This document shows, one piece after another, positions 33,948-44,106 of a stretch of 51,224 nt of DNA. Position numbers and translations under genes: made by a program. Source of the stretch: an uncultured Pirellulaceae bacterium (GTDB lineage: Bacteria; Planctomycetota; Planctomycetia; Pirellulales; Pirellulaceae); the NCBI GenBank assembly GCA_937967505.1, contig CALCJM010000025.1:1-51224 (forward strand), in the 5' to 3' direction. Within the stretch, counting starts at the first letter, position 1. Every line of letters begins with the position of its first letter. The notes beneath the pieces were generated by a model. The model saw only the letters and a program-made list of their open reading frames with translations, ran no database searches and had not been told where the DNA came from.

Positions 33948-36521
33948 ATGAGACGTTTTACTCCTCCAACCGCAGTCTGTTTTATCTGGCGATCGACCAT
34001 GTTCGTATTGGCGATGGTGTGCCCGTGGTCGTTGTGTCAGTCGGCGATTTCCCAGGTGATTGCCCCCGGCATACCGGGCGTGCGTGCGTTCGCGCGGCAA
34101 ATTCCTGTGGTTGATGTCGCTCCCGATGACGAAGCAGCCAAAGAAGAACTGAACCGGGACAGGGCGGCATTGAAAACCGACCCGGAGCTTGAAGCGCTGA
34201 TGGAAAAAGCGGAACGTTATCTGGGGGACGGGAATTATCGTGTCGCCGCAACGCTCTGGCAGGCGGTGCTCACGCGCAGCGGTGACGCGTTGTATACCGA
34301 GGACGAACAAATCTATTTTTCGATGGTGCAACGCGTTGAAAACGTGCTGGCCTCTTTACCGCCGGAAGGCTTGAAGACCTATCGCATTACCGCCGACGCA
34401 GAAGCACGCGAACTGCTGGCGCAGAATGGCTCCGCTGACACCACCGCACTGGCGGCTGTGGTGCAGCGTTATTTCGTCAGTTCCGTCGGCGACGACGCAG
34501 CGTATAAGCTTGGCTCTATTTTTCTTGACCGATTTGATTTTTCCGGTGCGCGGCGACTGTTTGAGAAAATCGCCAATGTCCACCCGGACCCGTCGGTCGC
34601 GATGGATCAGGTCTATCTCAAAATCGCACTTTGTGACTCGTGGCTGGGGGACTTGGCCGCAGCCAAAGCGATGCTGGATAAATCTGTTCAGTCGGCTGCT
34701 GAATTGTCGATTGAAACGGGAGCGCGTTCCATCGCACCTCGCAACTACGATCTGGTCAGTCGTTCGATTGGCAACCTGTCGCTTGGTTCTGCGGTGACCG
34801 AACCGTTGTCGGTCTGGAAAATGCCGTTGGGCAACGGGACACGCGTCGGCGTGATGGCCGCACCTCCTGTTGGAACGATGGACGGGCCGTTGGTATCGTC
34901 GTGGCAGTTCTATTTCCAACCCAGAAACACTCAGCCCCAACGTCGCGACTTCGAAGGCAGCGTGCGGGCCGGCAGGAGCGCTTGGGGAGAACCCAATATC
35001 GGCACCCGCAACACCGTGGAAAGAAAGTTGATTGATTCGTGGAACCGGAAAAACTGGCGGCCTTCGGGCGAGGTGCTGTTTGATGACCGGCGCGTTTTCT
35101 TTCGGTCGGCCGCAGACGTGACCGCGTGGGATAAAACCAAAATTCGCCAGCAAATCGACAAAAAGCTCTCCGAACCGCCCGCTCCTGATCCGTTTGGAGA
35201 TTCGCCCCGGCAAGACACCCCCGTCAAAAGAATTGAGCAGGCGGTCGCGTGGCGGAGTGTCTGGCGAAACTCGTTTGCGATCGACTCGCATACCCGATTG
35301 ACCCAGATGGTGGTCAGCAGTTTTGGCGGTTTTGGCAATCGAAGCCGGAAACGAGACAGCCCGCGGCCCACCACGCTGCCGGAAGTGCAGCTGTTTGGTG
35401 ACAAGATCGCGTCAAGTATGTCGATTCATCAGGACACGCTGTATGTGGTGGAGGGGCCCCGATTTGACAGCCGAAATCTCACCCCGACCAATCGTGCGCG
35501 GTCGTTTCGTAATCAAAGTGTTCGCCGCATCAGAACGAATTTCCTGACGGCGTATGACCGTCGAACAGGACAGCTCAAATGGTCGCTGCCGGAGATCACG
35601 TCGGGGGATCGTCAGGACGCTGCTGACAATTCCGAGGCGGTTGACGTGGAATCGGAGGAATACCTGTCCGCCGGTGGCTTGATGGCGGCGCCGATTGGAT
35701 TTGGAAATTTAATTATCGCTCCGGTCAGCATCGGCGGGACGATCTACGCCTATGCACTCGATCCGGCCAACGATGGCAAAACGGTGTGGCGATCATTTCT
35801 GTGTGACGAAGCTGAAACAAGCGCCAACGGTTGGTCCCCAATTGAAATGTCGATCAACGGCAGTGACTTGTTTGTCAGTTGTGGTATGGGTGTGGTGTTC
35901 GCCCTGGATCCGGCCTCCGGTGTAGTCAGGTTTGCCCGCCGTTACCAGCGCGATGGATTGCCCAATCCACTTTCCCAAAGTCGCGGCTTTCGGGCACCGC
36001 AGTACAAATATTTTGAGGGGTGGAGCAGTGACATCAACATCCCCTGGGAGAATCTGATCATCAGTTTTTCCAGCGACCGGGACATGATCGAAGCCTACGA
36101 TCGTGACCAGGGAGAATTGCTCTGGCGTTGCGACACCAATCCGATGTCCGACGGCGAGGTCGACTATGTGATTGGTATCTACAACGACATTTTATACGCT
36201 GGCGGATTCGATACCGTGATTGCGTTTCAATTAAAACGTGAAGGAGCGATTTTATGGGGCGGACGTCAGTTGTTCGGCGACCAAAAATCGCGCGGCAAAG
36301 CGATGCTGACCCCTGACGGGGTGTTCGTGCCGGTGGAAGATTCGATTATTCAGTACTCTCTGGAAGGAGATTCTGACGGAACAGCGGATGAAGTCGCGGT
36401 CGCGAAAGTGGATCTGGGCACCGAGGCCCCCGTCGGAAACCTGTACTGTGATGGTGATCGAATTTGGGTTCACGGAGCCAATCGACTTTATGCACTTCAG
36501 CCCGATCCGGATAACGAATGA
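33948..36521 (+). CDS. Exported PQQ-like beta-propeller protein with helical N-terminal region
   Basis: An 857-residue protein with a signal peptide (about 15-35, RSTMFVLAMVCPWSLCQSAI), a helical TPR-like N-terminal region (about 80-290) and a PQQ-type beta-propeller (about 300-857). The repeat signature A-x-D-x-x-x-G-x-x-x-W occurs several times, for example LTAYDRRTGQLKWSLPE, YALDPANDGKTVWR, VFALDPASGVVRFARR and IEAYDRDQGELLWRC. No quinone-binding residues are evident, so it is more likely a scaffold than a dehydrogenase. ATG 33948 follows the BatA stop by 5 bases, and its stop overlaps the next start (ATGA). Confidence 0.85.
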   Translation: MRRFTPPTAVCFIWRSTMFVLAMVCPWSLCQSAISQVIAPGIPGVRAFARQIPVVDVAPDDEAAKEELNRDRAALKTDPELEALMEKAERYLGDGNYRVAATLWQAVLTRSGDALYTEDEQIYFSMVQRVENVLASLPPEGLKTYRITADAEARELLAQNGSADTTALAAVVQRYFVSSVGDDAAYKLGSIFLDRFDFSGARRLFEKIANVHPDPSVAMDQVYLKIALCDSWLGDLAAAKAMLDKSVQSAAELSIETGARSIAPRNYDLVSRSIGNLSLGSAVTEPLSVWKMPLGNGTRVGVMAAPPVGTMDGPLVSSWQFYFQPRNTQPQRRDFEGSVRAGRSAWGEPNIGTRNTVERKLIDSWNRKNWRPSGEVLFDDRRVFFRSAADVTAWDKTKIRQQIDKKLSEPPAPDPFGDSPRQDTPVKRIEQAVAWRSVWRNSFAIDSHTRLTQMVVSSFGGFGNRSRKRDSPRPTTLPEVQLFGDKIASSMSIHQDTLYVVEGPRFDSRNLTPTNRARSFRNQSVRRIRTNFLTAYDRRTGQLKWSLPEITSGDRQDAADNSEAVDVESEEYLSAGGLMAAPIGFGNLIIAPVSIGGTIYAYALDPANDGKTVWRSFLCDEAETSANGWSPIEMSINGSDLFVSCGMGVVFALDPASGVVRFARRYQRDGLPNPLSQSRGFRAPQYKYFEGWSSDINIPWENLIISFSSDRDMIEAYDRDQGELLWRCDTNPMSDGEVDYVIGIYNDILYAGGFDTVIAFQLKREGAILWGGRQLFGDQKSRGKAMLTPDGVFVPVEDSIIQYSLEGDSDGTADEVAVAKVDLGTEAPVGNLYCDGDRIWVHGANRLYALQPDPDNE

Positions 36522-39118
36522 GTTTGATGTTTGACGTAACCGATAGCTTGAGGACCGTTACACTCGCCCGGCAGTCGTTGCTGGAGTCGATCGTGGGTAA
36601 CGAACAGCAACACGCTGGCGAAATGAAGCTTCAATGGACCAATTTCCCCGAATCATGGGGAGTGTTCGTGTTGATCGCTATCGTGACCGCAGTGGTCACA
36701 GCGGTATTCTGGATGTATCGACACGAAATAGAAACCTGTCCGAAGGTGGTGAAACTAATCATGGCCGGCATGCGTTTGAGCGTGCTGTTGTTGCTAATCG
36801 CAATGTTCCTCAAACCGTCGGTGTTCTATCAACAGATCAGCGAGATCAAGCCTTCGATTGCGGTGCTGCGTGATGCCTCGATTTCGCTGGCCCGAGGCGA
36901 TAAATATCGTGATCCCGATTTGGGCAAACGGCTGTCGGAATTAAGCGGGTTTGCTGCTGGGGAGATCAATTCTGGAGATCGCACGCGTGTGGCGATCGTT
37001 GGCAAAGTGCTTCAGCGCCATCCCGAAATCGTGGAACGAATCCGCGAAAAGGGAAGCCTCCAAATTATGGATTTCTCTGACACTGCTGAAACCGTCAGTG
37101 TGTTACCTGCCTTGACTAATGAACCTGTTACCGACGACGAAACGGAATCCACGGAACCTCTGGAATTGTCCGGTTCACCGGTAGCACCGGCAACTTTCCC
37201 GACGCTGGTCGCAGATGGACTGGGCACAAATATCTGGCAGGCTTTGAACACCGCACTGGAGGATTCCAGTCGCATTTCATCCATTGTGTTGATCAGCGAG
37301 GGGCAACATAACGGTCAGGAGGACCCGGTTGAACTGGCGGAAAAGGCTGCGTCACTGGGGATCCCGATTGTCACCATCGGCATCGGCGATCCCAACCCGC
37401 CTCGCAATCTGAAAATCAGTGAAATCTACGTCCGTAACAAGGCTTATCCTGACGAACCGTTTGAAGTGGAATCTGTTTTGCAGACCTCACGTCGCAACCA
37501 GACGGGGCTGCCGCCGCAGGTCACGGTGACGCTTAACGAGCGGCGTGTCGATCCCGCCAACGGAAAAACGGGAACCGCCAGCGTGGTCGCGACGCGCCAA
37601 ATTGATGTCCCCGAAGACGGTGGCAGAATACGTGTCGATTTTGGCCACGTCAATAAAAATCCCGGACGCTATGTCTATACCGTCGCGGTCGAACAACTGG
37701 ATAACGAGACCAATCCTGATGACAACGAACTGACTTCATCGGAATTGGAGATCGTCGATGAGAAAGTAAAGGTGTTGCTAGTGGCAGGGCTGCCGAACTG
37801 GGACTTCCAGCAGGTGCAGCGACTATTGTTGCGTGACCAAACGGTCAGTCTCACGTGTTGGTTGCAGTCCATGGATCAAACCCGGCCGCAGGAAGGTAAT
37901 GAACCGATCAGCCAGCTACCGCGCACCATGGAAGAGCTGGGGCAATACAATGTGGTGATCATGATGGATCCCAACCCGGCTGAATTCGACGACCAGTGGG
38001 CGCGGTTGCTGAAAGACTTTTGCAAGTACAAGGCGGGCGGGGTGCTGTTCATGGCGGGGCCGCAGTTCTCCGGAGAATTCCTGACACTTAACCGACTGAA
38101 GGGGTTTCGTGATTTGCTGCCGGTGAAGCTGGGGGACAACGAATTCATCGACAGTACGCAGGCGATTGCCAGCGCCGTTGGTGAAGAAGCGGGTTCGATG
38201 TTGGTGGTCAATCATAACCTCGACCACCCGGTAATGAGTTTCAGATCCGATACACAACAGTCGCAGGAGATCTGGAACCTGATGCCGGGCATCAGCTGGA
38301 GTTTTCCAATAAAATCGGCCAAAGCCACCGCGCGGGTGCTGATTGAACGCGGCGATCAAGTAAACGCCGATGGCAATCAACCGCTGCTGGTGTCGGGGCG
38401 ATACGGTGCCGGTTCGGTTCTGTTCTTTGGATTTCAAGGGACGTGGAAATGGCGTCCGCTGGGGTTGCAGGCACAGTACTTTGACCGGTTCTGGGTGCAG
38501 GTGGTTCGGTTTCTGGTTGAAACCCGGTCGCTACAAGGGTCGCGTCGTGGATTTCTGGACCGTGAGAAGTCAGAATACGAACTTGGGCAGCGCGTGACGT
38601 TGGTGGCACGAATTCTTGATACACAGTTCCGCCCCTCGACCGCTGCATCGGTAGACGCCGTTGTGACGGCAGATGACGGCCGCACGGAAACGGTTGAATT
38701 GCGTCTGTTGCCTCAACAGCAGGGACGCTACGAGGGCAGTTTTGAAGCGCGGCGGCCGGGAAACTATCAGGCCACGATCGATCTTGGGCCGGGAAGTGAT
38801 TCGGAGGACCCGGAAAATGACTTGATCGACCCAATCTCGTTCCGGATCGTCACGCCGTCAGCGGAAACGGGGGCCTATTGGCTCAACGAGCCCTTGATGG
38901 CCGAGATCGCCGAAAAATCGGGCGGTGCATATCTTCCATTGGACCAGATCAAGAAACTGCCGGACTTACTGCCAACAAAAATCACCCGTGCGGAATTCAA
39001 CAGTCCCCCCCAACCGCTGTGGGATGCCAGCCGTTTTTTGCGTTGGTTGATGTTCCTGTTACCGGCGGTGCTGTTGTCGGCGGAATGGACGCTGCGAAAA
39101 TATTACAAGTTACTTTAG
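36518..39118 (+). CDS. Membrane VWA / GATase-like protein of MoxR cluster
   Basis: An 866-residue protein. Two N-terminal helices (about 48-68 and 83-103) are followed by a VWA-like domain starting PSIAVLRDASISLARGDKY (D-A-S-I-S), with IVLISEGQHNGQED in place of the usual TDG. An Ig-like region follows (about 320-400). A GATase-like segment contains KVKVLLVAGLPNWDFQQVQR, QYNVVIMMDPNPAEF and GGVLFMAGPQFSGEF. Another beta domain precedes a C-terminal helix (LRWLMFLLPAVLLSAEWTL). It overlaps the previous gene by 4 bases. The domain order mirrors the BatA-type protein two genes upstream. Function unknown. The 136-bp tandem element follows its stop. Confidence 0.85.
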   Translation: MSLMFDVTDSLRTVTLARQSLLESIVGNEQQHAGEMKLQWTNFPESWGVFVLIAIVTAVVTAVFWMYRHEIETCPKVVKLIMAGMRLSVLLLLIAMFLKPSVFYQQISEIKPSIAVLRDASISLARGDKYRDPDLGKRLSELSGFAAGEINSGDRTRVAIVGKVLQRHPEIVERIREKGSLQIMDFSDTAETVSVLPALTNEPVTDDETESTEPLELSGSPVAPATFPTLVADGLGTNIWQALNTALEDSSRISSIVLISEGQHNGQEDPVELAEKAASLGIPIVTIGIGDPNPPRNLKISEIYVRNKAYPDEPFEVESVLQTSRRNQTGLPPQVTVTLNERRVDPANGKTGTASVVATRQIDVPEDGGRIRVDFGHVNKNPGRYVYTVAVEQLDNETNPDDNELTSSELEIVDEKVKVLLVAGLPNWDFQQVQRLLLRDQTVSLTCWLQSMDQTRPQEGNEPISQLPRTMEELGQYNVVIMMDPNPAEFDDQWARLLKDFCKYKAGGVLFMAGPQFSGEFLTLNRLKGFRDLLPVKLGDNEFIDSTQAIASAVGEEAGSMLVVNHNLDHPVMSFRSDTQQSQEIWNLMPGISWSFPIKSAKATARVLIERGDQVNADGNQPLLVSGRYGAGSVLFFGFQGTWKWRPLGLQAQYFDRFWVQVVRFLVETRSLQGSRRGFLDREKSEYELGQRVTLVARILDTQFRPSTAASVDAVVTADDGRTETVELRLLPQQQGRYEGSFEARRPGNYQATIDLGPGSDSEDPENDLIDPISFRIVTPSAETGAYWLNEPLMAEIAEKSGGAYLPLDQIKKLPDLLPTKITRAEFNSPPQPLWDASRFLRWLMFLLPAVLLSAEWTLRKYYKLL

Positions 39119-39466
39119 TTAGAAGGAAAATTGACTTTAGGAGGGACAACCATGTCCGCTCCACAACGTAGCTACGCTCGCCAGAGCGTGGATGGCTTGC
39201 GAGGAATAGCTGCCGCAGCGGCAAAGCTTTCCTCCTGAGCTCCACCGTCTGGCGACGGTAGCTACGACGATTTTAGAAGGGGCAACCACGTCCGCCCCAC
39301 AACGTAGCTACGCTCGCCAGAGCGTGGATGACTTGCGAGGAATAGCTGCCGCAGCGGCAAAGCTTTCCCCCTAGGCTCCACCGGCTGGCAACGGTAGCTA
39401 CGACGATCCACGCAAACACCTTCCAACCTTTCCACAATTCCGACAAAACTAGAAACAGCGCGTTCC
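39119..39466. other. Intergenic region within MoxR block, mostly tandem element
   Basis: This 348-base gap is filled by two copies of a 136-bp palindromic element (see the repeat at 39136-39407). About 60 bases remain before the DUF4175 start. Open frames on either strand here are translations of the repeat and are not genes. Confidence 0.6.
39136..39407 (+). repeat. 136-bp palindromic element duplicated in tandem
   Basis: Copies at 39136-39271 and 39272-39407 match along their length with few changes. Each has inverted ends: CGTAGCTACGCTCGCCAGAG near the left and CTGGCGACGGTAGCTACG near the right, enclosing GCTGCCGCAGCGGCAAAGCT, itself palindromic. It resembles MITE or REP-like repeats. It lies between the VWA/GATase gene and the DUF4175 gene, and a transcript would form strong hairpins here. 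Confidence 0.88.
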
Positions 39467-41749
39467 ATGTCATTGGTTACCCCGAAAAAAATGTCTGCCC
39501 CACCGGTGATCGCCGCACGGCTATCCGCGCTGCGCGGACAACTGACGCGTTGGCTGACGATCCACGGTGCCGGACGTTGGTTGGCGATTGTGCTGGCGAT
39601 CATTCTCGCCGATATCTTCATCGATCGCGTCTTTCAAATGGATCTGGCGCAACGCACCATTATGTTGGTCGTGATGACCGGCACTGCTCTCTGGTTTTTG
39701 TTTTTGCGGGTGCTGCGGCCACTGATGGTCCGCACCTCGGACGATGCCCTAGTCGCCAAGGTAGAACAGATTACTGACGGCTCCAATGAACAAATACTCA
39801 GCACACTTCAGCTGGCGCGCGAAGCAGACCTTGCCCAAACCGGCACTTCAAAAACTTTGGTCGAGGCCACGATTGCCGATGGTATCGCTAGGGCGCGATC
39901 GCTGGACTTTTCCCAAGCGCTTGATCACAAGCAACACCGTAAGGATGTGACGTTGTTGGCATTGGTGGGAGGTGTGCTGGCGTTGCTGGCGATTGGCGTT
40001 CTGGCGACGGGGTTTCTGGGCACTTGGTTCAGTCGCAATGTCATGCTGTCTTCGGTCCAGTGGCCGCAACCGACGTATCTTGAAATCGCGGGTGCCGCCG
40101 ACGGCAAAATGGTGCTGCCGTTGGGCGCCAAGCACAAACAGATTGTGACCATCACCGAAGACAGCTCCGTTACCGATGTAAACGTCAGCCTTGAGGTTGA
40201 GGGGGTATCCGGAAACCGTACAACCTATCCGATGACGACGACGGGAAAACTGGATGGGCGCGAGCGTGTATATGAGATCAATGTAACCAATGAGTTTCGG
40301 TTTCGGGCAACGACCGGCAACGGCATGCAGACTGACTGGATTGATGTAACCTATGTCGAACCACCGGCGGTCGTGGATCTCCAGCTGACTGCAACTGCCC
40401 CGGCCTATACAAGGCTTGAACCCGCACCGTTGACCGGTGGCGGCCCTTACGCGGTGCTTGAGGGTAGCCGGCTGGCGATTACTGCAAGCTCCAACAAACC
40501 ACTCGCCTCGGCAACATTGGCCGCCGCTGGCGAGGCGATCCCGATTCGCTTACCTGATGGCGATCCAACAAAACTGTCAATCACTGTTCCCGGAGCGACG
40601 GTTGGGGGGGATACCGGGGCTGACGACGAACGGGACACTTCACTGGCCGGCGGTGAGTACGAACTCAAGCTGGTGGATCAATCGGGATTGGCCAATATTC
40701 GCCGATCACGATTTACGGTAACAATTAAGGAAGACCAGGCACCCAAATTACGAACCGATTTGTTGGGGATCAGCGGCCTAGTGACCCAACGCGCCATTTT
40801 GCCGATGGCTTTTCAGGCGGCGGATGATTACGGGTTGAGCCAAACCTGGTTTCATTGTCGCTGGCGAGAGCCCGAAGACCTTGAAGATACTCCGGAAAAA
40901 ACCAGGCAGGTCTATTTTGAAGTGTTGCCGGTCGAAGGGCCTGTCATCACGTTAAAGGACGCAGCCGTGCTTGACCTAGAGCCTCTTGCACTGCCGCAGG
41001 GGACCAGTTTGCGCGTCACGATGAATGTGAACGATACCAAACCGGTGACGCCCAACCAGGCAGCGTCCAAGGAGTTTCTGCTGAGAGTGGTTTCTGATGA
41101 GGAATTGCGATCGGATCTGCTTCGCAGGGAAATCGAACAACGGAAGTCCTTCGAACAGATTTACCAGGCCCAATTGGAACTGATGTCGGCGGTTGAAGTT
41201 GTGTCTGCCAGAGAAATACCGGAAGGAATGGATCCCGGCAAATTCCACCAGCAACTGGAATCGCAGCTGATTGACCTGATTCGTGACCAGAAAGGCGTAG
41301 GCACATCCGTGGATCGAATTGCCAACCGGTTTGAGGAATTTTTGGTAGAGGTCAAAAATAATCGATTGGACGAGGCAGAAAACGAACTGGCCCCAGAGCA
41401 ACGTATCGAGACCCGTTTTGACGAAAAGATCATCCGGCCGATTCGCAACATGGATCAGAATATGATCTCGGTTGCCAATCGCAATATGGATAATTGTCGC
41501 CGCCTGACAAACGACGCTGTGGCACTGGGGGATGCGGTGGCGCAGACCATTGCCATTCAGCAGGAAATACTAACTGAGATGAAGGTGATTTTGGAGGCGA
41601 TGAACACATCAGAGAATTTTCAGGAAATCATCAACGAAATGCTGAACGTGAAAGCATCCACCAAATCCATTAGCACCGGCATCAAACAGCTAAAATCAAA
41701 ACAAACGATCGACAGCGAAGAGGATGCCCAAGGCATTTTTGATGATTAG
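39467..41749 (+). CDS. DUF4175-like large membrane protein
   Basis: A 760-residue protein with helices at about 38-55, 62-82 and 163-188. A largely beta extracytoplasmic domain (about 190-500) and a helical C-terminal half (about 540-750) with coiled-coil character follow (LLRREIEQRKSFEQIYQAQL, NRFEEFLVEVKNNRLDEAEN). The order of two or three N-terminal helices, Ig-like region and long coil is that of DUF4175/YfbK-adjacent proteins in MoxR loci. Function not known; a scaffold in the envelope is the likeliest role. ATG 39467 is used; M9 is a possible alternative. It ends 92 bases before the coiled-coil gene. Confidence 0.75.
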   Translation: MSLVTPKKMSAPPVIAARLSALRGQLTRWLTIHGAGRWLAIVLAIILADIFIDRVFQMDLAQRTIMLVVMTGTALWFLFLRVLRPLMVRTSDDALVAKVEQITDGSNEQILSTLQLAREADLAQTGTSKTLVEATIADGIARARSLDFSQALDHKQHRKDVTLLALVGGVLALLAIGVLATGFLGTWFSRNVMLSSVQWPQPTYLEIAGAADGKMVLPLGAKHKQIVTITEDSSVTDVNVSLEVEGVSGNRTTYPMTTTGKLDGRERVYEINVTNEFRFRATTGNGMQTDWIDVTYVEPPAVVDLQLTATAPAYTRLEPAPLTGGGPYAVLEGSRLAITASSNKPLASATLAAAGEAIPIRLPDGDPTKLSITVPGATVGGDTGADDERDTSLAGGEYELKLVDQSGLANIRRSRFTVTIKEDQAPKLRTDLLGISGLVTQRAILPMAFQAADDYGLSQTWFHCRWREPEDLEDTPEKTRQVYFEVLPVEGPVITLKDAAVLDLEPLALPQGTSLRVTMNVNDTKPVTPNQAASKEFLLRVVSDEELRSDLLRREIEQRKSFEQIYQAQLELMSAVEVVSAREIPEGMDPGKFHQQLESQLIDLIRDQKGVGTSVDRIANRFEEFLVEVKNNRLDEAENELAPEQRIETRFDEKIIRPIRNMDQNMISVANRNMDNCRRLTNDAVALGDAVAQTIAIQQEILTEMKVILEAMNTSENFQEIINEMLNVKASTKSISTGIKQLKSKQTIDSEEDAQGIFDD

Positions 41750-41793
41750 TTACCAATGTGCCTTGTTAATTTATTTTTGGTAGATTGTTCTTT

Positions 41794-41799
41794 TATACT
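41794..41799 (+). promoter_or_regulatory. Candidate -10 element (TATACT) before the coiled-coil gene
   Basis: TATACT lies 42 bases upstream of ATG 41842 in an AT-rich stretch (41760-41800). The -35 region is poor (TATTTT-like at 17 bases). It would give the 41842-46598 genes their own promoter in addition to read-through. Support is by eye only. Confidence 0.25.
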
Positions 41800-41841
41800 C
41801 TCGCGCAACCTGCTCTACGGCTTCTTTAACCCGTTAAAACC

Positions 41842-44094
41842 ATGAACCGAACCTCCCGTCAAAATATCATTTACCGCATTGCCCGCATCGCAGTGGTAGC
41901 TTTGTTGGTGTACGTCGTCACTGTTCCCACCATCGCACAAAGCCGCGGGCAGATTAGCGCACAAAACATGGTCGCTGAGGACCAAAAGACAGAATTGGGA
42001 ATTCGCCAACAGCTGGTCAAGCGGAAGATGGTCGAACTTGAGAAAAAATTCATGTTCGTTGCCGATCGCATTCGCAATGATAAACCGCAACGCGCTGAAT
42101 TACTTGTCAAAACGTATCAGAAATCCAAAGAGCAATCGCTGACACGAAAGATGGAACTGGTCAGCCAATTGCTGAATACACAGAAATACGACGAAGCGGA
42201 ACAGCAACTGGACGAGGTGGTCGGGATCCTCGAGTCCTTGATCCGGTTGCTGACCAACGAGAAAAAGAAAGCCGTTTCCGCCAAACAGGAGATGGAATCG
42301 TTGGAAAAAATCAAACAGAAGATCAAACAGCAGTTGCAGGAACAACGTAAGCAAACGCGCGAGGTGGAGAAAGCCAGCGATAAAAAATCAGCGGCAGAGA
42401 AAGTAACTGCTCAAATCAACGCACTCAAAGGATTAATTGAAAAGCAGTCTGAACTGGCCAGGGAGACCGGGAACAATGCCAATGCCAAATTGAATCAACT
42501 GGACCAGTTGGCCGATAAACAGTTTGGCATTCGCCAGGCGACCGATGAATTACACAAGAACGTTTCCGGGCAGAAGGACAGCCTGAATAAAGATGGTTCG
42601 TTTAAGGACATGCCCAAGCCGCAGTCGGGAGACGCAGTGGATGGTTCCGGGGAAAATGCAGCAAAAGATTCGGCCGACCAGCCTGCGGATCCATCACGGG
42701 AACCGCGTTCTGCCGGGAATTCAATTCCCACTCCTGGCGATGGTAAACAGTCCAATCCCTCCGGTGATGAATCCGCCAAAAGAGCATCGGAAGGAACGCC
42801 CGCCAACGGCAAATCCGCCGAAGAAAGTCCTGCCGATGGGGAAAGTGCAAAAGGTAAATCTGACAGGGGAGAGTCTTCGAGAGGCGGCGCGGAAGGGAAA
42901 TCACAGGAGTCCGGCGAATCCGGGGGGCAGGGAAATGGAGAAACTCCTTCGCCTCCTGAAGCACCACCTCAACCGGGCCAAAAGGCACTACAGCGCGCCG
43001 CCGACCACCAAAAACGGGCCGAAGAAAAACTTGGCAGCGGCAAACCCGCCGATGCCAAACGTCAACAGCAGCAGGCCCTAGACAAACTGAAGGAAGCATT
43101 GGCCGATCTGAAAAAAGAAAAACGGCGGATCGAGTCGCTGCCTCCTGAAGCGATGGCGCAACTGGCTCGCGAGCAACGCCGCAGTCGCGATAAAACATTG
43201 GACCTGATCAAGGAGATGAAACAGGCCCCCAAAAGCAAACAGGAGGATGCCTCCGGCGGCGAAAGCGGGCAACCCACCCCGCAGCAAACACCCGGGCAAC
43301 AGCAAATGGAGCAGGCGCAGCAAGCGCAAAACCAAGCGGCTGAAAAAATGGAAGATAGTAATACTCAAGAAGCCCAACAGCAACAGCAACAGGCCGAACA
43401 GAAAATGAAGGAGGCGCTGGAGGAAATCGAAGATCGGCTGTCCCAGTTACGGGAAGAAACCAACGAAGAAAAACTGGCCCGCCTGGAAGCCCGTTTTCAG
43501 GAAATGCTCAATCGCCAACGGGAAGCGTCGGCACTGACCGTCGAAATCGAGGACAAACGCGCCAACCTTGGCATCATCCATCACCGTGATCAACTTCTAA
43601 TTCTACGATTGGCAACGGAGGAAACAGAGATCCGCGAACTGGCACAGCAGGCGTACGACGTGTTGCTAGAGGATGGGACCAGTGTCGTATTTCCCGAAGT
43701 TGTGCAGGACATACGCGTCGATCTGGAATCGGCATCGAAGCTGCTTCAGGAAGACAAAACCGACCAGTATACGCAACTGGTTCAGAAGGAAATTGAAACG
43801 GGGATTGCAGATCTGCTGGACGCGTTAAAAGAAGCCCGGAAGAAAAAAAATGGCGGGGGCGGTGCTGGTGGACAGGGTGGGCAGGGCGGCAAAACTCCGT
43901 TGCTGAAACAATCGGCCGAACTAAAAATATTGCGAATGCGCCAACGCCGCCTAAACCGTCGCACCAGTAAACTTGAAAAGATAAAAAAGCGGCCCGGCAT
44001 GGACGAAAAAATCGATGACGAAATTCGTGACGCCGCCGTCATGCAGGAAAAAATCCTTGAGATGACCGAAAACATCATGAACAAACAGCAGTAA
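41842..44094 (+). CDS. Large exported coiled-coil protein, paralogue of the gene at 11158
   Basis: A 750-residue protein with a signal peptide (IARIAVVALLVYVVTVPTIA, about 13-32). A long coiled coil (about 45-240) is followed by a disordered linker rich in Gly, Ser, Glu and Lys (about 245-380). A second coil has Gln-rich runs (about 380-560), and the C-terminal part (from about 545) reads LARLEARFQEMLNRQREAS, LLEDGTSVVFPEVVQDIR and SAELKILRMRQRRLNRRT. The blocks and order match the 11158-12852 product. It is followed by the TPR-like gene 12 bases later, as in the other copy. It probably forms extended periplasmic filaments or tethers; that is inference. Confidence 0.8.
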   Translation: MNRTSRQNIIYRIARIAVVALLVYVVTVPTIAQSRGQISAQNMVAEDQKTELGIRQQLVKRKMVELEKKFMFVADRIRNDKPQRAELLVKTYQKSKEQSLTRKMELVSQLLNTQKYDEAEQQLDEVVGILESLIRLLTNEKKKAVSAKQEMESLEKIKQKIKQQLQEQRKQTREVEKASDKKSAAEKVTAQINALKGLIEKQSELARETGNNANAKLNQLDQLADKQFGIRQATDELHKNVSGQKDSLNKDGSFKDMPKPQSGDAVDGSGENAAKDSADQPADPSREPRSAGNSIPTPGDGKQSNPSGDESAKRASEGTPANGKSAEESPADGESAKGKSDRGESSRGGAEGKSQESGESGGQGNGETPSPPEAPPQPGQKALQRAADHQKRAEEKLGSGKPADAKRQQQQALDKLKEALADLKKEKRRIESLPPEAMAQLAREQRRSRDKTLDLIKEMKQAPKSKQEDASGGESGQPTPQQTPGQQQMEQAQQAQNQAAEKMEDSNTQEAQQQQQQAEQKMKEALEEIEDRLSQLREETNEEKLARLEARFQEMLNRQREASALTVEIEDKRANLGIIHHRDQLLILRLATEETEIRELAQQAYDVLLEDGTSVVFPEVVQDIRVDLESASKLLQEDKTDQYTQLVQKEIETGIADLLDALKEARKKKNGGGGAGGQGGQGGKTPLLKQSAELKILRMRQRRLNRRTSKLEKIKKRPGMDEKIDDEIRDAAVMQEKILEMTENIMNKQQ

Positions 44095-44106
44095 TCAGGA
44101 GTGCTC

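Noticed and set aside
38997..39473. Minus-strand frames starting MELRRKALPLRQ and similar
   Set aside because: They are translations of the 136-bp tandem element; both copies give the same pseudo-peptide.
43020..43420. Gln/Glu-rich repeats considered as a CRISPR-like or VNTR array
   Set aside because: No regular repeat-spacer unit; it is coding low complexity in the coiled-coil protein. No CRISPR array was found anywhere in the window.
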